From an uncultured bacterium (GTDB lineage Bacteria; Patescibacteriota; Andersenbacteria; UBA10190; CAIZMI01), in NCBI GenBank assembly GCA_903934015.1, contig CAIZMI010000003.1:1-61438 (forward strand): a stretch of DNA of 61,438 nt, read 5' to 3'. The number at the start of each line of letters is the position of its first letter. Positions within the stretch are counted from its first letter, which is position 1. This document shows, piece after piece, positions 39,389 to 47,121 of this stretch. The notes beneath the pieces were generated by a model. It made no database searches, had not been told where the DNA came from, and saw only the letters and a program-made list of their open reading frames with translations. The translations under genes were made by a program, and so were the position numbers.

Positions 39389-39640
39389 GGATCATGCGCA
39401 ATAGTGGGTCATTTAGCATAGTCGTAGCGCTTCCTCCCTTTATTCAAAGGAGGCGAGGAGGGATTATGAAAATGGAACAATCTTTGCTTCTTAAATATAT
39501 CCACCCTCGCCCTTTAACCCATCATAGTAACACCGCCGAAGCGTGTGTAACTTTGAATAAAAAAGGGTAACGACGACGTCTTGATATGAAGTATTGTAGT
39601 AATTCTGTTTATGCTGGTATCCCACTATTGCGCATGATCC
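39389..39640. mobile_element. 252-bp MITE-like element
   Basis: Perfect 20-bp TIRs GGATCATGCGCAATAGTGGG (39389-39408) / CCCACTATTGCGCATGATCC (39621-39640), flanked by 8-bp direct repeats CCTTAAAC (39381-39388 and 39641-39648). Confidence 0.85.
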
Positions 39641-39676
39641 CCTTAAACTACTCTCCTTGGTTTTGTTTTAAAAATA

Positions 39677-41356
39677 TCAGCTTCTATCTTTTATTGTAGC
39701 CTTCACAAACCCATCAAATAACGGGTGTGGCACATTTGGTCGACTGTTGAATTCCGGATGAAATTGAGAGGCAATAAAAAACGGGTGATCGGGGATTTCA
39801 ATCATTTCCACTAGTTTATTGTCAGGTGTAGTTCCAGATATAAGTAAACCCTTTGCCTCAAGCGTTTCTCGGTAGAAATTATTGAATTCAAAGCGATGAC
39901 GATGGCGTTCTGTGATATCCTTCTTTCCGTACAATTCACGCGCCCTAGAGCCGTTTTTGAGGGTACAAGGCCAAGCACCAAGTCTCATTGTGCCACCTTT
40001 GCGATCAATTCCCTTTTGGCTTTCCATGATATGAATTACATGGTTTGTAGATTTCGGATTAAATTCCTCACTTGCCGCATCCGCAATGCAGGCAACATTT
40101 CGCGCAAATTCGATTGTTGCCAATTGCATGCCGAGACATAGGCCAAGATATGGAATATTGTTCTCACGGGCGAAACGAATAGCCGTAATCTTTCCTTCTG
40201 TACCGCGTTTTCCAAAACCCCCGGGCACAACAATCCCCGCGACCTTTTTTAACGTTGTAACCGAAAGTTTTTTCTTTTCAATTTCTTCCGCATCCACCCA
40301 AATAATTTCCAAATCACGTCCGTTGTTCCAGCAGGCCGATTTTAAGGCCTCGGTTAAACTCATGTAGGTATCTTTCATGTCAAGATACTTCCCCACTATC
40401 GCAATTTTTAATTTCGGTTTTACTTGTTTTATTGTTTTAACTAATTTTTCCCAATGACCATTATTAAATTTGGCTTTTTGTTCTATGCCAAAATGTTTTA
40501 AAATTAATTTATCAAGACCATATTTCTGCATTACAAGGGGCGCTTCATAAACAGATTCCAGTGTTGGCATGGGCACAATCGCGTCCGGGGTTACGTTGGT
40601 AAATTGAGCCAATTTGACTACCACTTTTTCCGGAATTGGGTAATCACTCCGTACGACTAAAACGTCAGGTTGAATTCCTATGTTGCGTAGATCACGAACA
40701 CTGTTTTGTGCCGGTTTTGATTTAACTTCTCCACTGGCTTCCAGATACGGTAAAAATACTAAATGGACATAGAGCACGTTTTCTCGTCCCACATCAAGGT
40801 GTAATTGACGCATGGCTTCATGAAACACAACACCCTCATAATCACCAACAGTGCCTCCAATTTCGACAATATGAATATCATAATTCACACTTTGTGCCGC
40901 CTTCCACAGCAGACTTTTTATCATGTCCGTCACTTGTGGAATAACTTGTACCGTTTTGCCTAAATATAACCCCTTACGTTCGTTCTCAATGACGGCGGCA
41001 TAAATGCGACCGGCCATTACCGAAGAATCGCGAGTGAGTTTTTCATTCAAGAAACGTTCATAGTGCCCAAGATCCAAATCTGTTTCACCACCGTCGTCTG
41101 TAACGAAACATTCCCCGTGTTCACCGGGATTAAGTGTTCCGGCATCACTATTTAAATATGGATCAAATTTTTGAATATTTACTTTAAAACCCTGCCTTTT
41201 TAGGATATTACCCATTGACGCGCACGCAATTCCCTTACCGAGACCAGACAGCACACCGCCTGTTACAACGATAATTTTTGGTTTTTTAATATCGGTCGAA
41301 GAACCGCGAGCTTTATTTTCGGCTTGCGGGTTGGTTTCTTTTGTATTTTGGGACAT
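39677..41356 (-). CDS. pyrG: CTP synthase
   Basis: KIIVVTGGVLSGLGKGIACASMGNIL, KFDPYLNSDAGTLNPGEHGECFVTDDGGETDLDLGHYERF, LGLCLGMQLA. Confidence 0.97.
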   Translation of the reverse strand: MSQNTKETNPQAENKARGSSTDIKKPKIIVVTGGVLSGLGKGIACASMGNILKRQGFKVNIQKFDPYLNSDAGTLNPGEHGECFVTDDGGETDLDLGHYERFLNEKLTRDSSVMAGRIYAAVIENERKGLYLGKTVQVIPQVTDMIKSLLWKAAQSVNYDIHIVEIGGTVGDYEGVVFHEAMRQLHLDVGRENVLYVHLVFLPYLEASGEVKSKPAQNSVRDLRNIGIQPDVLVVRSDYPIPEKVVVKLAQFTNVTPDAIVPMPTLESVYEAPLVMQKYGLDKLILKHFGIEQKAKFNNGHWEKLVKTIKQVKPKLKIAIVGKYLDMKDTYMSLTEALKSACWNNGRDLEIIWVDAEEIEKKKLSVTTLKKVAGIVVPGGFGKRGTEGKITAIRFARENNIPYLGLCLGMQLATIEFARNVACIADAASEEFNPKSTNHVIHIMESQKGIDRKGGTMRLGAWPCTLKNGSRARELYGKKDITERHRHRFEFNNFYRETLEAKGLLISGTTPDNKLVEMIEIPDHPFFIASQFHPEFNSRPNVPHPLFDGFVKATIKDRS

Positions 41357-41376
41357 TGGTTGTAGTTTAGATTTTA

Positions 41377-41850
41377 TTACTTGGTCGTTTTGTCATCTTC
41401 ACCTTCGACAACGACAATCACATCGGCTTCCAAGGCATGAGGAAATTCTAAATGGACTGGGGTTTCACCAATTTGTTTGATTGGGTTCTTTAAGCGCACT
41501 GTGCCCTTTGGCAGTGTCACATTTAGCGCCTTTTCAATTTCTACCACTATGTCTTTGGCTGAGATAGAGCCAAATACTTGTCCTTCTGGACCGACCTTTA
41601 ACCTCATGGAAATTGTTTTTCCATCTATCATATCAACATGTTTTTGAACTTCCTCTAATATCATCTTTTGTTCTTCTTTCTTTTTGGTTGCTTTTTTTTC
41701 CAATTCCTTGACTCGACCGGCGGTGGCTTGTGCCGCAAGACCGTTGGAAAATAAAAAATTACGCGCATATCCCTCACTAACCGTTACTACATCGCCGGCT
41801 TGGCCGATGCCTTTTACGTTCTCCAGTAAAACTACATTAATATCAGTCAT
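41377..41850 (-). CDS. rplI: 50S ribosomal protein L9
   Basis: INVVLLENVKGIGQAGDVVTVSEGYARNFLFSNGLAAQAT. Confidence 0.95.
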   Translation of the reverse strand: MTDINVVLLENVKGIGQAGDVVTVSEGYARNFLFSNGLAAQATAGRVKELEKKATKKKEEQKMILEEVQKHVDMIDGKTISMRLKVGPEGQVFGSISAKDIVVEIEKALNVTLPKGTVRLKNPIKQIGETPVHLEFPHALEADVIVVVEGEDDKTTK

Positions 41851-41924
41851 GGGAAAAATATAACATTATGGGCATACACAATGCAATATCTAGTCAAGAA
41901 AGAATATTTTTGTTTTATAATCCA

Positions 41925-42065
41925 AATTTTCAATGTTCAATTGCCAATTTTCAAATAATTTCCAATACTCAATTTTCAAACAACGACGTAGTTATTGAAC
42001 ATTAAAAATTGAAAATTATTTGAAAATTGCATCCGCCAGCTGGCGGATTGATAATTGAAAATTAT
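41925..42065. repeat. Long AT-rich imperfect inverted repeat, copy A
   Basis: TTTTCAAATAATTTCCAAT...ACGACGTAG...AATTGAAAATTATTTGAAAATTG; contains GC palindrome CCGCCAGCTGGCGG. Confidence 0.75.
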
Positions 42066-42084
42066 TAGCATTAATTAATACGTC

Positions 42085-43311
42085 CTAACGCGTATTACTA
42101 ATTTCCGCCTGTAACACCGCTATCGCCTTATCTAGTTGGACGTCAATTTTGTCTGTTGAATCTTCATCGGTGATAGTTATGTCCGGGGCGATTCCTTTTT
42201 CCGCTATTTCTCCCCCTTTAGGCATAAACCACTTCGCAATTGTTACGCGCAAGCTTGATCCATCGCTTAGGTTAATCATTTCTTGCACTGAGCCCTTCCC
42301 AAAAGATTTTTCACCGATAATTTTTATTCCACGAATATCACGTAATGCGCCGGCAAGAATTTCGGAGGCTGACGCAGACCCTCCATTCAACAAAACTACG
42401 GTCGGGATATTACTTAATTCACCGGGTCCTTCTGAGTAGTGAGTGACGGTTTTGTTTGGGTCTCTTGGAATTTCGCGAACAACTATCTCTCCCTCTTTGA
42501 TAAAATGTCCGGCAATTTCAACAGCGCCGAATAAAACACCTCCGGGATCATTTCGCATGTCTAGTACAATTCCCTTAACTCGTGCCTGTGTTAGTTGTTT
42601 TACAATTTGCTTAAATTTTCCCGCCGTATCTTCATGAAAAACAGAGAGACTGATAATACCAATACCATCCTTAATGTCCAAGGTTACGCTTTTTAGTTCA
42701 ATATTGTCCCGTTTTATCGTGATATCGATTGCCTTATCAAGTTTTTCGCGAATAATTTTTAATTTTACTTCCGTATTGATCGGTCCGCGAATCTTATTGG
42801 CAATTTCCGTGATTGATTCATCTTGTTTTATTGCCTTATCGTCAATACTGATAATAAAATCACCTGCTTTAATTCCTGCCTTTTCTGCCGGTGAATCTTT
42901 AAGTGGAGCGACTATTGTTACTAAATCATTTTTTATCGCTATTTCTACTCCAATACCGGAAAATTTACCACTAATTTCCTCCGCAAACTGTTTTGTTTCT
43001 TGCTTGTTGGCATACGCGGAGAAAGGGTCCCCCAATCCGGCTACTAATCCACCAATAATCCCTTCGGATATTTTTTCCTCATTTATCGTGCTGACGTATT
43101 TTTTTTGCACTATATCCCATACCTCATTAATTAATCCGCTATCGATCGATTTCGGTAAGGTTTTTGCGGATCCGTTTAATTGCTGAAACGCAGAACCGTT
43201 AATAATGTTATTCGATATTTTGTTATTATTGACTGTCGCGCCAATAAAATATGCGGCGATTACCAATAAAACATAACCAACTCGGTTGAGTTTTTGAGAA
43301 TTATTTATCAT
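42085..43311 (-). CDS. S41 family C-terminal processing peptidase (PDZ)
   Basis: GIGVEIAIKNDLVTIVAPLKDSPAEKAGIKAGDFI; LNGGSASASEILAGALRDI, GEKSFGKGSVQ. Confidence 0.95.
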   Translation of the reverse strand: MINNSQKLNRVGYVLLVIAAYFIGATVNNNKISNNIINGSAFQQLNGSAKTLPKSIDSGLINEVWDIVQKKYVSTINEEKISEGIIGGLVAGLGDPFSAYANKQETKQFAEEISGKFSGIGVEIAIKNDLVTIVAPLKDSPAEKAGIKAGDFIISIDDKAIKQDESITEIANKIRGPINTEVKLKIIREKLDKAIDITIKRDNIELKSVTLDIKDGIGIISLSVFHEDTAGKFKQIVKQLTQARVKGIVLDMRNDPGGVLFGAVEIAGHFIKEGEIVVREIPRDPNKTVTHYSEGPGELSNIPTVVLLNGGSASASEILAGALRDIRGIKIIGEKSFGKGSVQEMINLSDGSSLRVTIAKWFMPKGGEIAEKGIAPDITITDEDSTDKIDVQLDKAIAVLQAEISNTR

Positions 43312-45097
43312 TAATTTTTGGCAATGTAACGGCAATGTGTAATTCCTTTAGTTGTTTTTCGGAAACTTCCGATGGTGCATTCATCATCGCGTCTTGTGCT
43401 TTGCCGTTTTTGGGAAACGCGTAAATATCGCGAATACTTATCATGTCCCAGAGGACCATCATTAGTCGATCGATACCGGGCGCGCAACCACCGTGTGGAG
43501 GGGCGCCAAATTTAAAGGCCGAAATCATTCCTCCAAAACGTTTATCTACTTCTTCATGGGAGTATCCTGCAATTTCAAAAGCTTTGTACATAATTTCTGG
43601 TTCGTGATTTCGGATGGCGCCGGAACTTATCTCAAATCCGTTTAATACAAAATCATATTGGTACGCCAAGATTTTTAGTGGATTCATTTCCACAAGAGCC
43701 TTCATGCCACCCTGTGGCATTGAGAATGGATTATGAGAAAAATCGATCTTATTTTCTTCCTTGTTAAATTCATACATTGGGAAATCGATCACCCAGCACC
43801 AGGCGGCTTTTTTAGGATCTTTAAGGCCTAGTAAATCGGCCGATGCGATTCTTACCTGCCCCAATGAACTGCATGTTTTCAACCATTCACCCGCGCCAAA
43901 GAATAATGCGTCACCATCTTTTGCGCCGACAGTTGCCACCAACTTGTTGGTAAGTTCCTCTCCCAGGTATTTATCAATTGGTGAAGCGGGTTTTCCGTCT
44001 TTTATTAAAATATATGCCAGACCGTTGGCACCGGAAGCTCTCGCTTTTTCGGTTAAGCCATCAATTTCACTGCGCGTAAACTTTGCACCGCCCGTAACAT
44101 GCAACATCTTTACGACCCCGTTATTATTTATTGCATCTGCAAACACCTTAAAACCGCATCCGGCCACCATTTCTGAAACATCTGAAATTTTCAGGTCATA
44201 TCTAAGGTCGGGCTTATCGATTCCATACGTATTCATCGCGTCATGCCAAGTAATTCGCGGAAATGGCGCTTGTAGTATGGTTTTGTCGCTAAATTCCTTA
44301 GTGAGTTCAATCATTAACGGCTCAATCATCTGGAAAACGTCTTCTTGTTCTACGAAGCTCATCTCCAAATCAAGTTGATAAAATTCGCCGGGGTGTCGGT
44401 CGGAACGCGGGTCCTCATCTCGGAAACAAGGTGCGATTTGGAAATAACGGTCAAAACCGGAGACCATTAATAATTGCTTGAATTGCTGAGGTGCCTGAGG
44501 TAAAGCATAAAATTTGCCCGGATAAAGTCGACTTGGAACCAAGAAATCACGCGCACCCTCCGGCGAGGAATTAGTCAAAATAGGTGTTTGTACCTCCGTG
44601 AAGTCGTTCTTGTGCATATATTGACGAATATATGTAATCAATTCATCACGACGCTTTAATAGATCCTGCAAACGGCGATGACGTAAATCCAAAAAACGGT
44701 ATTTGAGGCGAATTTCTTCATTCGCATTGCTCTCGCCGGCAATTTCAAATGGTAAATTTTCGCAAGTGCTTAAAATTTCCGCCGATTTTACTTCAATTTC
44801 AATTTCTCCTGTCACCAGGTTTTTATTCACCATATCAGCGGGACGCGCCGTAACTGTGCCGGAAATTTTGATTACGTATTCGTTTCTTAATTTATTGCCA
44901 AGCTCAAAAATCTCATTACCAACTTCTTGGCGAAATGTTAGTTGTGTTATACCATAGCGATCACGCAAATCAATAAAAATAACCCCGCCGTGATCACGAC
45001 GCGTATTTACCCAACCGGCTAAATTTACTGTTTCGCCGACTTGTTCTTTTCTTAACGCCCCACAATCGTGGGTTCGAATTGATGTTTTTGTGGTCAT
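43301..45097 (-). CDS. aspS: Aspartyl-tRNA synthetase
   Basis: GWVNTRRDHGGVIFIDLRDRYGITQLTF, FTEVQTPILTNSSPEGARDFLVPSR, PQAPQQFKQLLMVSGFDRYFQIAPCFRDEDPRSDRHPGEFYQLDLEMSF. Confidence 0.97.
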   Translation of the reverse strand: MTTKTSIRTHDCGALRKEQVGETVNLAGWVNTRRDHGGVIFIDLRDRYGITQLTFRQEVGNEIFELGNKLRNEYVIKISGTVTARPADMVNKNLVTGEIEIEVKSAEILSTCENLPFEIAGESNANEEIRLKYRFLDLRHRRLQDLLKRRDELITYIRQYMHKNDFTEVQTPILTNSSPEGARDFLVPSRLYPGKFYALPQAPQQFKQLLMVSGFDRYFQIAPCFRDEDPRSDRHPGEFYQLDLEMSFVEQEDVFQMIEPLMIELTKEFSDKTILQAPFPRITWHDAMNTYGIDKPDLRYDLKISDVSEMVAGCGFKVFADAINNNGVVKMLHVTGGAKFTRSEIDGLTEKARASGANGLAYILIKDGKPASPIDKYLGEELTNKLVATVGAKDGDALFFGAGEWLKTCSSLGQVRIASADLLGLKDPKKAAWCWVIDFPMYEFNKEENKIDFSHNPFSMPQGGMKALVEMNPLKILAYQYDFVLNGFEISSGAIRNHEPEIMYKAFEIAGYSHEEVDKRFGGMISAFKFGAPPHGGCAPGIDRLMMVLWDMISIRDIYAFPKNGKAQDAMMNAPSEVSEKQLKELHIAVTLPKINDK

Positions 45098-45152
45098 TGC
45101 TTCAAAGGATAGCGCAAGTTAAATGACCGCACAAGGAATATATTTATGCCTC

Positions 45153-45752
45153 AAAAAAGAAAAAACCGTACGCTGATCTCGTGAGGCTTTTTGGGATGCG
45201 GGTGTGGGTGGACACCTTTACCCTAAAGACCTCGGAGATAACGTACGGCTAGAAAAGTTCCAAAACCCATTTTAGGGAAGACGCGCCAATTTTAGGCTGA
45301 TTCCCCCTTGTTGTCTCCCGAAGGAGAACGGGGTGTTGCTTCCCTCATGATTCTGAAACTCTAATATTTAATATATCGAACAAAGTGGCACCCAGGCAAG
45401 GCACGATTCTTTCACGCGCAATCACTCGCGCGGATCCTCTAGTATTTTTAAGTGAGGCACAAGAATGGCGCAACACTTGCCTGGGTTACCACCCGCAACA
45501 GATAGACAGAAATTGTTTCTTGTCCTCTGTTGCGTCTAAAATACCATCAGATTTGATGAGGAAATCAATTTCATAAAAAGGATAATATTCCCTTTTCAAA
45601 TCCAACGGTATTTCGATATATTGTTTGAAATGAGCAATCGATATGTCCTTATTGCATCGTCAAACCCTCCTGACATGTTGGACAGTGGCGGTACTGTGGA
45701 GGGACAGCACCGCCGCCGTCAAACGCCTCTAAAAAGGCCTTTTACGAAGCAA
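45153..45752 (-). ncRNA. Candidate ~600-nt structured non-coding RNA (or very long structured leader of aspS)
   Basis: Minus-strand promoter at 45759-45787; multiple strong hairpins including CUCC-UUCG-GGAG tetraloop; 3' hairpin 45166-45248 followed by TTTTTTCTTTTTT; no long ORF. Confidence 0.65.
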
Positions 45753-45758
45753 CATAGA

Positions 45759-45787
45759 AGCATAGTATAAGGGCCAATTATTGTCAA
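45759..45787 (-). promoter_or_regulatory. Sigma70-like promoter
   Basis: Minus strand TTGACA-N17-TATGCT. Confidence 0.75.
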
Positions 45788-45866
45788 TAGTGGTTGAATG
45801 TTGCTCATGGTTCGAGAAAATTTGTTTGTATCAGCAAAATTTTGCCGTCGTGTTGTGAACTTCGCG

Positions 45867-45902
45867 CTTTAGGTCCTACCTTTGCAAAGGTTGGACCTAA
45901 AG
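45867..45902. repeat. Palindromic repeat CTTTAGGTCCTACC...GGTTGGACCTAAAG
   Basis: Inverted repeat read directly; related to palindromes at 39351-39386 and 55779-55821. Confidence 0.7.
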
Positions 45903-46007
45903 ACATCACAAAAAAACGTATAACATTAAACAGTTTTGTCTGATGTTTATTAGATTCTTTTACTGTGCTTTAAACATCAATATTGATTTTAATCCTGGCA
46001 ACTTTTA

Positions 46008-47045
46008 TTAATTATGCTCTTTTCTGATTGATAGATAGATGTCTAAAAGCGCAAAAAGAAGACTAACCACTAATGGTCCAAGGACAAAGCCGAGTGGTCC
46101 AAAAAAACCAATTCCGCCCAATATGGAGAGCAAAATAATAAACGGATGAATATTGACGCCTTTTTCAATAAATTTTGGACCTAAAAAATTATCGATTAAC
46201 CCAACCGCCAATATTGCCCAAAAAAGTAACCCAACCGATGCCCATAATTGCCCCGTTAAGAAGAGAAACAATATTGCCGGCACTAAAACCATCGCGGTTC
46301 CGACTCCCGGAATGAGGGCGGATACCGCTGCTGTGCTACCCCATAGCGTTGGGTTTGGTATGCCAAAAATTGCAAAGCCAATTGAGGTTAAAATACCTTG
46401 AATCACGGCTACGACAAGTGTTCCACGCACTACCGAATTTACTGCTTGAATCAACTTTTTTGCGATTGTTTCGTCGTGTGCGTCATGAAGTGGGCTGATT
46501 GAAATTATTGCGCTCTTAAGTTTTTGTCCGTCTTTGAATGAATAATAAAGCGCTACAAGGAAAATAAATGAACTTAGAAGCAAATTTGCGATATTTGAAA
46601 ACACCGGACCCAGGTGTTGCAGTATCCAAGTTAATCCTTGTTTTAAATATTGGTTAAAATCGATATTAAGATCAATGCTAAAAGAAAAGTAATTCTTAAC
46701 AACATCAATAGTTTTCTCGGCGATAGTTGAAAGAATGGTGGTATTATTTCCTGTAACAAGGGTGGAATAAAGTCCTGATGCTTCATAGACGATATTGATT
46801 CCCACAAAAATAAGTGGTGCCACCGCTATTACCAACACGAATAAAGTTGTAATAAATGCCGCTATTCCCGCCTTATTGCGTGTGGTTCTTAGTATTGCTC
46901 GATGTACGGGAGCAAAGACAATTGCAAAAATAATCGCCAAAATTACAGCGGGGAAAAAAGGCTTAAAAATAAAGAAACTAATCGCCGTGGCAATTACAAC
47001 AAGTGCCAGTAGAAAATAGAGTTCAGATTTTTTATGCGTAGTCAT
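46008..47045 (-). CDS. AI-2E family transporter
   Basis: FFPAVILAIIFAIVFAPVHRAI; GIPNPTLWGSTAAVSALIPGVGTAMVLVPA; IDNFLGPKFI. Confidence 0.93.
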   Translation of the reverse strand: MTTHKKSELYFLLALVVIATAISFFIFKPFFPAVILAIIFAIVFAPVHRAILRTTRNKAGIAAFITTLFVLVIAVAPLIFVGINIVYEASGLYSTLVTGNNTTILSTIAEKTIDVVKNYFSFSIDLNIDFNQYLKQGLTWILQHLGPVFSNIANLLLSSFIFLVALYYSFKDGQKLKSAIISISPLHDAHDETIAKKLIQAVNSVVRGTLVVAVIQGILTSIGFAIFGIPNPTLWGSTAAVSALIPGVGTAMVLVPAILFLFLTGQLWASVGLLFWAILAVGLIDNFLGPKFIEKGVNIHPFIILLSILGGIGFFGPLGFVLGPLVVSLLFALLDIYLSIRKEHN

Positions 47046-47121
47046 GTGATGTAATCTATTAGTATTTTATAGTACTTTTTAATCAAAGACAATAAGCTGA
47101 GTTGTTTTAGAAAAGCACTAA

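Noticed and set aside
43761-44378. 205-aa plus-strand ORF opposite aspS (and 170-aa ORF 42674..43186 opposite the S41 peptidase)
   Set aside because: Antisense to confidently identified genes; no recognisable domains; composition mirrors the sense codons.
45361-45540. T-box riboswitch for aspS (GGGTGGTAACCC resembles GGGTGGNACCGCG)
   Set aside because: The motif pairs with its own downstream arm in a long stem, the ACCGCG part is missing, and no Stem I/specifier layout could be recognised; needs cmsearch to settle.
45153-45752. RNase P RNA, tmRNA or SRP RNA
   Set aside because: No GAGGAAAGUC/ACAGAA P4 core, no tRNA-like ends with T-arm and CCA, and no GGAAG/AGCA SRP domain IV motif found by eye.
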